Origin: Vitellaria paradoxa | Lineage: Eukaryota; Streptophyta; Magnoliopsida; Ericales; Sapotaceae | Length of the DNA: 64,000 nucleotides | Direction: 5' to 3' | NCBI GenBank assembly: GCA_019916065.1 | Contig: CM034244.1 | Span: forward strand, 35,339,433-35,403,432 | Shown: positions 48,501 to 60,982 of the stretch, piece by piece | Position numbering within the stretch: position 1 is the stretch's first letter | How the letters are laid out: each line of letters starts with the position of its first letter | The notes under the pieces: generated by a model | The model's database searches: none | Told to the model about the DNA's origin: nothing | Seen by the model: only the letters and a program-made list of their open reading frames with translations | Position numbers and translations under genes: made by a program

Positions 48501-51500
48501 ACTCAATATATACTAAATATGCATGTTATATAACTGGAATTACGTATTATTTATCATTGGATGTAATAGCAAGCTTCACCAGTAGTTCTGTGGAATATAA
48601 TATCTTGTTTAATGGGTATCATAGCCTAAATGAGTTTATCTATTGTCTGAACTAGCTTTTGAATCTACTATTGATAACATAAACACAGAATGGAAGACCT
48701 GTAACATAAAAGTTACTGATTGTTGAAAAAATGTTTGTTTATTGCTTACTTCACTTCCTTTCTTAAATTGTGGAGTACCCCGAATTGATAATGAGAGAGT
48801 TTCACCCCAATTCCCTTAAGCTTCACCAGTAGTTCTGTGGAATATAATATCTTGTTTAATGGGTATCATAGCCTAAATGAGTTTATCTATTGTCTGAACT
48901 AGCTTTTGAATCTACTATTGATAACATAAACACAGAATGGAAGACCTGTAACATAAAAGCTACTGATTGTTGAAAAAATGTTTGTTTATTGCTTACTTCA
49001 CTCCCTTTCTTAAATTGTGGAGTACCCCGAATTGATAACGAGAGAGTTTCACCCCAATTCCCTTAAGTTTGGTGTGTTGGCACTTGGACCATTTGGATTT
49101 CATAAATGGTTAGCTAGATCTCATTGTCATTTTCCATTTACAACCATTAAATAGTGTGGGTAGTTTAGACTTTATATCTTGTCCTAGAGCCCTTATTATA
49201 TATGTGGCAAGTAAAAAAAATTAGTATAAAATTATTATTAAATACAGAATAAGTCATTTAATAGTAGGGCTTTTGTAAACATAGGAATGTGGGGATTTCA
49301 GATAACTGATGGTAGGGGGTATTTTAAGAAATTACTTAACAGGCTTAATGCATATTGAAAAATCTCTGATGTTGCCTTTATATATTAGTATAGATATGTA
49401 AGTAAATTTTGGGGTCAGAACAGTTGAAGAATAGAATAGAAAAAAATCTGAGAGCTTAAGGCCTTCAATTAATCCTAAAATCTGTCTTGATTGGACAACC
49501 CATATTACTTGCTAGTTAAAGAGAAAATTGTAGGAGTTTGATCTCTCTGGCAAGTGGCAATTCTTTCAACCCTGAGTTGACTTAAGTTCCAATAGAACTG
49601 CCATTAAAATCAAATTTCATGCTTTCCCTTAGTCCAGATGAGAATGGCCCTTGGTAAGAGATCCGAGGGAACCAAAGCTAAAATGATTCTTTTTTGATAT
49701 TCATTGGAAGCTATTTGGTGTGGGAAGCCATAATGAATTCTATTTCTGCTCATTACTATTGTATCTTTCTCATCACTTCATAGTTCTTGCTTTTCCAATA
49801 AGGTATGTTCAAACGTTTGTCCATTTTCTATTGTCTTTTATGACTGGTGGAGGTGTTGGGTAGTTGTGAAAATTTCAAAACCAAGTTAGAAACCTTCAAA
49901 ATCTGGAATCTTCTTGAAGTGTTCCAATTTCTTGCTTGTGTTGGTCATTCTACTGTTTATTATCATTTGACTTGAATAACTCTCTTCTTATTTTTAAAGG
50001 GATTTTCTTTAATGCTTCAGGAAAATGATCCATCGTTGATGGGAAGAGTAAAACAAAGTGATGCACGTGAGATGCAAAGCTTTTATCAGCATTACTACAA
50101 AAAATATATTCAAGCTTTGCAAAATGCTGCTGATAAAGCTGATCGGTGAGTTTCTGAGAGATACAAAGGAATATCTGGGAACAGTGCTTGGAACTAGCTA
50201 TTCAAGTGGTATTTTCATTTGACAGTCTTTTTTTCCCTTATTATTAGTGCACAGCTTACAAAAGCATACCAGACTGCTAATGTTCTCTTTGAGGTTCTGA
50301 AGGCTGTCAATCAGACCCAGGCTGTGGAAGTTGATCGTGAGGTGAAGCTAAATGCAATATTGTTTTGGTTCCGAAACATTTATTTTAGTTAGAGAACAAT
50401 TTTTGATGTCTGTTTCTTATAAATAAAAAGCTTAAATGACCATTGAACTAGAAGATCGACTCCATACAGGATTTTTTTACATGTCTCACTTAGCACGGTG
50501 ATATACCTTAGCAGATATTGGAAGCTCATGATAAAGTTGCAGAAAAGACTGAGATCTATGTCCCTTATAATATTCTTCCTCTTGATCCTGATAGTGTGAA
50601 TCAGGCAATTATGAGATATCCAGAGGTTTGTTTCAAGCTCTCATTTGGTACTTCAGTGTATTTTTCACCTTTGCTCTAAGATTTTCATGATTATGGTTAA
50701 AAGCTGTTGGCTATTTAATTTGCAGATTCAAGCTGCTCTTGTAGCTCTTCGCAATACCAGGGGTCTTCCATGGTCAAGGGACTACAAGAAGAAAAATGAT
50801 GAAGATATCCTAGACTGGCTTCAAGCAATGTTTGGTTTTCAGGTGACAGAATACAATATGTTTGTATATAAATATAGTTCTTTGTTTGAAAAATGCTGCT
50901 TGAGTATGCACTGCAAGTTGTATTAATTTTCTTTAGGTCACTGACTATTTGTTTGGTAAATAAACTTGCAGAAGGATAATGTGGCAAATCAAAGGGAGCA
51001 CCTGATTCTATTACTTGCAAATGTGCACATTCGGCAGTTCCCAAAGCCTGATCAACAACCCAAGGTCTGTCTTCTGAAACAATTCTGGGATACAATGGCA
51101 ACTACATCATCACCTTCACTGCCATCCTCTGCTATTAACATACCATGGACAGTCCCCTATGTCATCAAAGTACTGATGACAAGACTTCTGCCATAATTGC
51201 TTCTGCTAACATTCCTGTTACAACTGTCAGGATCCTATTACCTCCACTGCACCCCATCTCTGATCTCATCATGATTTTCTTGGACCTTACAATTGTTGTT
51301 GTTATTAGTACCCTATGCATATAACTTGACGACTAATATTTCAGAACGCTTTTTGAAGTGAAATTTACTCACTGTAATTTTAATAAAACCATATTTTCAC
51401 TCTTCAATTTTCTTAAATTTTGTATTGAATTATATTTTATTTATCAATTTGTTTTTTTCCCAAATATTTTGTGCTAGCAATGTTTGCAAAAGCTGATATA

Positions 51501-54500
51501 GCATCCCTCCAGTAAGTTGGCCTACATTTTTCAAAATCATACTGGGTCTATGTTTCTGTTGAGAAAAATGTGGGGTGGCATGGAGAAAAGCTGATTTTGA
51601 TTATGAAATATCCTTTATATGATATTTTTGTTTCGTATCACCCAAAGTGGATGGCTTCTGGTTGTGTGCCATTTTTTTAATTTGTTTTTCTGGGACAACT
51701 TTTGTGATGTGTACTACCACACTTATTGGTTATTGATATTGCTGGTGGGGAAGAAGCGTGTTTTCTTTTCTATAACCCATTTGCTTAGATGTTTTAGCTC
51801 TAATTTCTTAAAATTGAGAAAACCATTCTGTGCTGTTAGATTTACAAGGGGGAGCATTCAAGAAATTATCATTAAAATAGCTGTCATACAAGATCACCTG
51901 CACATTATGCGTATGTTTGTTCATGGGGATATAGCTGACATTTCACCTTGTTAACGGAAGCAGAACGTACAAGGGGTAAACACAATAACAGGTAAAACAG
52001 ATTTAAGGGTGCAAAAAAATTACCCTTGGGGTTAATTAATAGAGAAAAGAAACCAAACCAAACCAAACCAAGCCTTTTCCCACTAGGTGGGGTCGGCTAA
52101 ATTAATAGAGAAAAGAAAAAGCAAAAAAAATACCCTTGGGAATGGGACCATCTTAGAGAAGACCAGTTTGAAATGCGCAAGCATTACATTGTGAACATAT
52201 TATAAGCATCCCTAAATAGTTGACAATTTTGAGAACTGAGTTGCCCTTTTATTGTCTAACCTATTATGGTTCTTTTTAGGAACCTGATGGGCGTAAAAAG
52301 TTAGGCAAAAACACTTGAGGTATTAAAGACATGCTTCATTAACTATGGTGTATTGTCCTTGTACTGCAGTAATGCTTGTACATTTTTTCTTTAAGAGATA
52401 ACACTTCTTAAAATGTGAGGCGCTTGCGTTATATACTTTGTTGCTGTTAAACTCACATCTATACGTGTCATGTTATTTTTTATTTTTTAAGAGCCTCCCA
52501 CACAATGTACGCGTCCACCTATCCATCCTTGGAACAAGTAATTTAGTGATACACATTGTTTGTTTGAAAAAAATTCTGTAGGGCCTATGATTAAAATTAA
52601 GATAACGTGGATTTATATTGATTAATTCCTTTGGCAGTTAAGGTTTTTAAACTTAGGAACTTTGAAACCTATAACAACTTCTTCTTTTCATTTTCTTTTC
52701 GTTCTTCTTTTTCCTTTTTTCTTGTTTTTTTCCTAAATGAATTATGGTAAGGTTGATCCTTTGTGACCGGGGAGGTCATGAGTTCAATAATTGGAAACAC
52801 TCGCTCTGGTAAGAATGTGTACATTGTCCCCGCATACTTAGGAGCCTCATGCATTAGGTCTCCTTTTATCTCTACTGAAGTAGATATTAGGTTTTTTTGC
52901 TAATGCCTTATTTCTAATGTATATAATGTGAAAAAAGTTCTTACCACCCTGTTCGTCATATGGGGATCGGACAACACTGCAGTTTGTCTTATCCCATGGA
53001 GTTGCTCTAGTTCCAAGAGGTTGGGCTCAAGTCTCATTATTAATTTTTATTTCCCGTTTGTTCTTGTGCACTTGTTAATTTATGTTGGTGCACCTTGTTT
53101 AATTTAGCTCTTTGCTCCACGTACGAGTTGGGGTTGTATGTGAGTATAAGTATTGAAATAGCTTGATATAAATCATTGAGCCCATTTCCTAACAATTTAA
53201 GTTTTTGGGACAATTGGTGACTTAACAAGTATTAAATTTTTAAAAGCTGAAATGCGTCCAGGTGATGCCATTACTTTAGCTAGCATGATTTTATTTTATT
53301 TTCTCATATGATACTAAGCAAGTTTCTTGAGGATGGCTTGTGGCAGAGTGGTAAAAGCCTCCCCCGCCTCCTCATTGACCCGGGTTCGACACCCGGGGTG
53401 CCTTCCCCCCTTACCAATCAAAAAAAAAAAAAAAATGATACTAAGCAAGTTTCTTTTTTCTCTTTTGGTTGCTCAGTTGGATGAATGTGCTTTGGATGAC
53501 GTGATGAAGAGACTTTTCAAGAACTACAAGAAATGGTGCAAGTATTTGGATCGCAAAAGTAGTCTTTGGTGAGGCTTCTCATGATAAGACTTGTTGACAC
53601 GATAATTTCTTTATATATTATCATCTAGATCCTTTGTTTAGGCTCAAGGAAACTTTTTTTTTTAAAGAAAGGCTCAAGGAAACTTAATGCAATCTGTATT
53701 GCTATCGGAACAGTTAAAGACACGTCCAGTTTGTTAATGAGTGTATGATAGGTGTGTGATTTCGACATGAGATGTTCTATATGTAATCACTAAAAAATCA
53801 GGGGAAGGTAACGGGCATTTGACATTTCACATAGAAAGCTCCTCTGGCATTTGGCACAGATGTGGCTAACGTGTCACAAAGAAAGGACCCACAGATCTCA
53901 TTATGTCACCTTATATTATGGTCCTGAGTCTGGGATTGTTTACAAAATTGGTTTCAAGCATGGTCTCCCCCCCCCCCCCCCCAAAAAAAAAAAAAACAAA
54001 CTGCATCTGTTTAATTCTCTGTGTTGTCAAACTGCAGGTTACCCACCATACAACAGGAAGTTCAACAGCGTAAATTGTTATATATGGGTTTATACCTTCT
54101 TATATGGGGCGAAGCGGCAAACCTAAGATTCATGCCAGAATGCCTTTGCTATATTTATCATCATGTATGGTTTGAAACGTTTCTTTCTTCATATCATATT
54201 CTTAGATATGCATTGCTTTATTAAGGCATCATAGTGTTTGAGGAAGTACACATTTAATATATATATTTGTTCTTTTATCACTTTGTAGCATTCACTTATC
54301 AATTGTTAAGTTAGGTTAATATACATCGTTGGACTCATTTCCTGATACCTAAAACTTTTGGAATAATTGGTGACTAAACATAGTATTAGAGTTCTTGTCC
54401 TAGGAGGTTTGGGTTCAAATGTTATTATTGTGTTTGACTCGCTCTTTGTTTCAGCAGTTTTGCATCAAGCTAGGAATGATTGTGAAGGAAGTTCTTCCGT

Positions 54501-57500
54501 AGAAAAAATTATATCTATGAACAGATTTACAGCTGGTATTTATATACAAAAGCTATCCTAAATATCTGTATACATCTCTATCCTAAAGAGCTAATGATAC
54601 AATCCCTAAAAATCAGCAACCAACTCTCATACATCTGAAACTCTCCCAGCTCTTATCCTGATCCTAATTCAGCCTTATCTGATCTTCATTCAAACTTATT
54701 TAATCTATCTAATCTTCAACCACCGAGAGATTTAAATTAATCAACACTCCCCCTCAAGCGGGGAGTATATATTAATCATTCCCAGCTTGCTTACTAAATT
54801 ATCAAAACCTCGTTTATGTAGCCCTTTTGTCAAGACATCTGCAGTTTGTTCCCGAGTAGGAATGTAGTCCAAACACACAGTTTTGTTGTCAAGATTCTCC
54901 TTGATAAAATGTCGATCCACTTCAACATGTTTTGTTCGATCATGGTGGACTGGATTTTGTGCTATGTTGATGGCTGCCTTGTTATCACAGTAGACTTTCA
55001 TAGGAGCATAATAAGACACCTTCAACTCTTTTAATAGTCTCTCAAGCCAAATACCTTCACATATTCCATGAGCCAAAGCTCTAAACTCAGCTTCAGCACT
55101 ACTTCTAGCTACCACCGGCTGTTTTTTACTTTTCCAAGTCACCAAGTTTCCCCAAAGGTAAGAACAGTAGCTTGTCGTAGACTTCCTATCAATTGATGAG
55201 CCAGCCCAGTCAGCATCGGTGTAAATCTCCACTATTCTATTGCTTCCTTTCTTGAAAAACAGTCCCTTACCAGGTGTAGACTTTAAGTACTTCAAGATCC
55301 TCAACACAGCTTCAAGATGTTGCTTCTTTGGAGAGTGCATAAACCTGCTCACCATACTTACTGCAAAGGTGATGTCAGGTCGAGTGTGGGACAAATAAAT
55401 TAATTTACCCACTAGTTTCTGATATCTTCTCCTGTCAACTTCTTCACCTTCCAGTTCCAGTTTTATGTTAGGATCCATAGGTGTTTCAGCTGGCCTACAG
55501 CCCAGCATTTTCACTTCCCGAAGCAAATCCAGCACATACTTCCTCTGACTGATGGAGATTCCTGCACAGCTGCGACTAACTTCCATTCCCAAGAAATATC
55601 TCAAAGCTCCTAAGTCTTTTAGCTCAAATTCCCCTGCTAGATACCTCTTCAAGGAGTTCAATTCCACTAGATCACTTCCAGTGACAATAATGTCATCCAC
55701 ATATACAATCAAGATTGTGATCTTGTCCTCCCTAGAGTGTTTGTAAAACAGTGTGTGGTCGGTCTGAGCTTGAGTAAATCCTTTTCTCTTAACAGCTTGA
55801 GTGAATTTCTCAAACCATTCTCTTGGTGATTGCTTTAACCCATAGAGAGACTTCTTTAATCTGCACACATTGTTGTTGTTGTCTTCAAATCCAGGTGGTG
55901 CAGTCATGTACACTTCTTCATGCAAATCTCCATTTAGAAAGGCATTTTTTACATCTAATTGATGTAATGGCCAATCCATATTTACAGCTAGGGATAACAG
56001 GACTCTTATAGTGTTTAGCTTAGCCACCGGAGCAAAGGTTTCTTGGTAATCAATTCCAAGTGTTTGAGTAAATCCCTTAGCTACCAACCTGGCTTTATAT
56101 CTGCTAATGCTCCCATCTGTATTGTATTTAATAGCAAAAACCCATTTGCAGCCGACAGGCTTCTTCCCATCAGGGAGTTCTACCATCTTCCAAGTATTAT
56201 TTTTCTGCAGGGCTGTCATTTCTTCCTGAACTGCAGCTCTCCAGTTTTGATCTTCTAAGGCTTCTTCTATGTTGTTGGGAACTGCAGTTTTTGACAGAGA
56301 GGTAGTGAAAGAATAGAACCCAGGTGAGAGTCTTGCATAAGAGACATATTTGGACAAAGGGTGCTGTGTGCAGGTTTTTGTCCCTTTCCGAAGTGCAATA
56401 GGCCAGTTCAAATCTTGTTCTGGATTTTCAGTTTGCTCCATATTGTTCTCAGTACCTCCTTCACTGTTCTGGGAATCTGAATTCGAGTCAGATTGGCTTT
56501 GTCTGTTCTGCCTACGTCTTGAGTAAACCAGCAATTGATCTCTTGGCTGAGAGACAATTCTGGTAGTTCCTCCCCCTGACTGAGATGTATTTTCTCTTAG
56601 AGATTCCTCAGGTGAAACCATGTTAGGTTCTATAGGTATAGACTGAGGTTCTGTGGGCTGAGGTTCTGCAGGAAAAACAGGATATTCTGTGGTGTAAGGC
56701 AGGACTTCTAAGGACTGAAACTAAGAATCTTCTGTGGCAGGGAATGTATCCCAAGAGCAAGACTTGTCTTCATTCACCATCTCCCCCTGAAGAGAAGGAT
56801 TGGTGAAGAAGGGCTGAGTTTCAATGAAAGAGACATCTAAAGACACAAAGAAACGACGAAGGGAAGGGGAGTAGCATTTATAACCACGTTGAGTTGGAGA
56901 GTATCCAACAAAAACACTTTTGATAGATTTGGGATCAAGTTTTGACAAATTTGGTGACTGATTATGGACAAAAACAGTGCATCCAAAAATTTTTGGAGGT
57001 AAGGAGTTAATGGACCTTAAATCTGGGTAAGTTTGAAGGAGGTTATTCAAAGGAACAGAGAAATTCAGGGGCCTAGAAGGCATTCTATTGATTAAGTAAG
57101 AGGCAGTTAAAATGGCTTCTCCCCATAAATACTTGGGTACATTCATAGTGAACATAAGAGCTCTAGCAACTTTGACAAGGTGTCGATTTTTTCTCTCAGC
57201 TACACCATTTTGTTGAGGTGTATCTGAGCATGAGCTTTGATGGATTATCCCATTAGAGTCAAGATATTCACTTAGAATAGAGTTGAAGTATTCCCTTCCA
57301 TTATCAGTTCTTAAGGTCTGAATATGTGCATGAAATTGAGTTAACACCATGGAATGAAAGGATTTAAAGACCTTGGCAGTTTCAGCTTTTTCCTTAAGTA
57401 AATAAACCTAACAGACCCGAGTGTGATCATCAGTGAAAGTTATGAACCATCTGGTTCCAGAAACATTCTTTATTCTAGAGGGTCCCCACAGGTCACTGTG

Positions 57501-60500
57501 TATCAAAGAAAAAGGCTGAGATTGTCTGTGTGGTTTAGGTTGATACTGGGCACGACAGTGTTTAGCAAGAATACAGAACTCACATTTGAAAGAGCTAGGA
57601 TTTTTATTAATGAACAGATCAGGAAACAATCTTTTTAGATAATGGAAATTTGGATGGCCTAGCCTATAATGCCTTAACATTATTTCATCCCTATTGGAAC
57701 TAAGAGAAGATACAGTCCCAGTCATGGCTATTTCTGCAGAATCTTCTTTATTCTCAAGGTAGTAGAGTCCATCTTGTACTCTAACATTGCCAATCATCAT
57801 CCTCGAGTCCATTCCCTGAAATTCACAATCAGTGGGAGAAAACTTAGCACAACACTTGAGTTCTTGGGTGAGTTTACTGACTGAAATTAAGTTGCAGGCC
57901 AGGTTAGGGACATATAATACTGAATGAAGAATCACAGAGTTTGAAAGGCGAAGAGATCCTTTTCCAGCGATAGTAGAGTAAGAGCCATTGGCTACCTTAA
58001 CTCTAGGACTTCCATGACATGAGGTATATGAGTGTAGTAGGGATAAATTACCTGTCATGTGGTCAGAGGCTCCAGAATCCAGCATCCAAGAATTTGTATT
58101 CTTGGTATGCATGGCAGTACCTGATGCCATAGCAGAATTTTTTGAGTTTTCTGCTGCAGCTTGACCCAATAATTTTTTCAGCTGTTCCAGTTGAGTCTTG
58201 TTCAGAAATATTCCACTGTTTTCTGATTCTTTAAGGCCTTCAGCAGGTTTGTCCTCTAGCTGTGCTTGAAAACTCTTCCCCTTATTTGAGCCCCTAGGCT
58301 TCCAGTTGGCTGGTTTTCCATGGAGATCCCAGCAGGTCTCTCGGGTGTGTCCAGGCTTGTTGCAGTGGCTGCACCAGGGTCTTCCACTTCTGTCCTTTTG
58401 ATGATTCCTTTGATCTCCTTTAACAGCAAGGGCTGTCGTTTCACTGGATTTCTCACCTGCTGGACTGACTGGGTTCATTCCAAGCATTACTCTTCTTCTA
58501 CTCTCTTCCCTCCTAACATCAGCAAAGGCTTCGTCAATGGATGGCAAGGGTTTACAGCCAAGAATCCTCCCTCGTACCTCATCAAGGTCTCGGTTTAACC
58601 CTGTCAGAAATTCATACAGTCGCTCTTTCTCCAGATGGGTTTTGAACTTTATGTTGTCTTCCAAGTCTCCCCAATCAGCTTCATAGTGTAGATCCAACTC
58701 TTGCCACAGCATCTGTAGTTCATTGTAGAACTCAGTGACTCCCAGTTGACCTTGCCTTATCTCCTTTAGTTTATTCTTAATCTCAAAAACCTGAGATGCA
58801 TTTTTGAGATCAGAATAATTTGTATTCACTGCCTGCCAGATGGCTTGAGCAGTTCGAAGAAAGAGGTATGTTCGACTAATGTGAGGTTCCATGGAATTGA
58901 TCAACCATGCCATCACCATCGAATTGTTTAACTCCCAGTTGACATGAGCAGGATCTTCCTTATCAGGCTACCTGACATCTCCATTCAGGTAGCCCATCCT
59001 TCCTTTACCCCTAATAACCAATATGACTGATCGGGACCACTGAATGAAGTTTCTTCCATTCAGTTTGTGACTCGTAATCTGCAGGTTGGGACTTTCACCA
59101 AGGGTTGGAGAAGCCAGAGGAGATTGATCAAGAGAAGTAGATTCTTCCTTGCCAGCACTCATTTTTGCTTTGCAAGGAGGTTTACCGAATACTGAAGAGG
59201 ACAAACTTCAGCAGAGAGAAAAAAAAATTGGATCTGAGGAGGACAACCTCAGTTGGAAGGAATAGGACTCTCTGTAATGAGCACCTGCTCTGATACCATG
59301 AAGGAAGTTCTTCCGTAGAAAAAATTATATCGATGAACAGATTTACAGCTGGTATTTATATACAAAAGCTATCCTAAATATCTGTATACATCTCTATCCT
59401 AAATAGCTAAGATACAATCCCTAAAAATCAGCAACCAACTCTTTATACATCTGAAACTCTTCCAGCTCTTATCCTGATCCTAATTCAGCCTTATCTGATC
59501 TTCATTCAAACTTATTTAATCTATCTAATCTTCAACCACCGAGAGATTTAAATTAATCAACAGATTGATATCTATGCTCCAGCTTGAGTGGGAGTGTCAG
59601 AATATCCTGGAGTATTTTAGTATTAATTGAGCATGACTACTGTTGGTTTACTGTGATTGCATTTTCCTTTTTTAGTTATAATTCGGTATTATAAATATAA
59701 TTATAGAGAAGTAGGGTGATTGAGCGCTCTCAATTATTTTATTCTGTTTCTCAACTATACTATTACTGTTCATTGTTTGGGGAGGGGAACCGATGGGTGT
59801 ATCACATTACAGGGGAGGTATTTGGATTCAGCCATGGACCATCCTTCTTGATACCATGTTAACAAGTACCGATTTAAAGTTTTAAGCTAACAGAAAGCAG
59901 TTCAATTTTCTAGTAACAAGAGTTGCGTAAGATCTCTAGTCTATGGGACAAAGCAATATCAATTTTTTTTGAAAGCGTTCACTGAATCACTGTTAACATC
60001 ATCATCATGTCTTACATGTGTTCTATTGAGGAATTCAAGAGGATTCATGTAGTTGATCCCAACTTTGGGACAATGGCTTTGTTGAGTTGAGTTTTTGAGT
60101 TAACACTAGCTCCATCCATCCCAAACTTCCACAACCACTTTGAACAACAGAGCCTCATTTAACTACTCAAACCTTCTAATTCTAAATCCTCCACCATTAA
60201 TAGGCAAACAAACATTCTTCCACTGGGCTAGATGATTTTTAAATTCCTTACTAAAGCCTCAGGACCTTCTCAAGCCTCTTTAAAAAGTTAAATATCACGG
60301 ATACAGGCATGCAACAGAATTACGACACTAGACGGACGTGTTAACGTGAATTTTAGAGTATAATTGTCTATTTTTGTTATATGTATGGGTAGTTATTCAG
60401 TGACAGTGACAATTAAATACATACTTTCTATTTGTTTTATTTTCCTAACATAAGAATTTAATTTGTTTGAAATTTAAATTATTTCATCAGCCATATCCAC

Positions 60501-60941
60501 ACCCTAAGTTCCCATGACATAATGATAATATTTGATGTTTGACTCAAAAAGTATTTGATTATTTGAGGAATAAATATGGACAGATGTTCATTTACTGAAG
60601 AGGAAATTTTAATGGGAAAAGAAAAGATTATGCATTTTCGTGCGTTTCAATATATACTATCTAATTAGAATAAAGTAATCAAAAGCAATTTGGGAATACC
60701 TTAGAAGAACTAGTGTGTCGAATAACGAGCTAGGTATGTTGATCCTTTTCCTTGACATCGCTATCATTGTCATCAAAAACAATTTGGGAATAGCTTAGAA
60801 GAACTAGTGTGTCGAATAACAAGCTAGGTATGTTGATCCTTTTCCTTGACGTCGCTGTCATTGTCATCAAAGGATAGAGGGCTAGGTTCTACTCAGTATT
60901 TGGTATGTTTACTCCTGTTTAGTCTTCTCTGTTCTTCATCA

Positions 60942-60982
<41 letters not shown>

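Larger units (their letters stand above)
54325..59770 (+). mobile_element. Older plus-strand copia remnant, host of the nested element
   Basis: On the left side of the nested element, 54465-54482 reads into KLGM. On the right, from 59563, IDIYAPA and a stop follow, then a purine tract (ttgagtgggag) and an LTR start tgtcagaatatcc at 59595. These are the RNase H C-terminus, PPT and 3' LTR of a plus-strand copia. The LTR probably runs to about 59760. Most of its coding region is missing on the left. Confidence 0.7.

Noticed and set aside
51619..51954. 111-codon plus-strand frame in callose synthase intron 7
   Set aside because: No domain, and it lies between well-matched exons 7 and 8 whose junction is in frame without it.
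53329..53410. tRNA gene (A and B boxes present)
   Set aside because: Flanked by 21-bp target duplications with an A-tail, and it lacks a regular acceptor-stem match. It is a SINE, not a functional tRNA gene.
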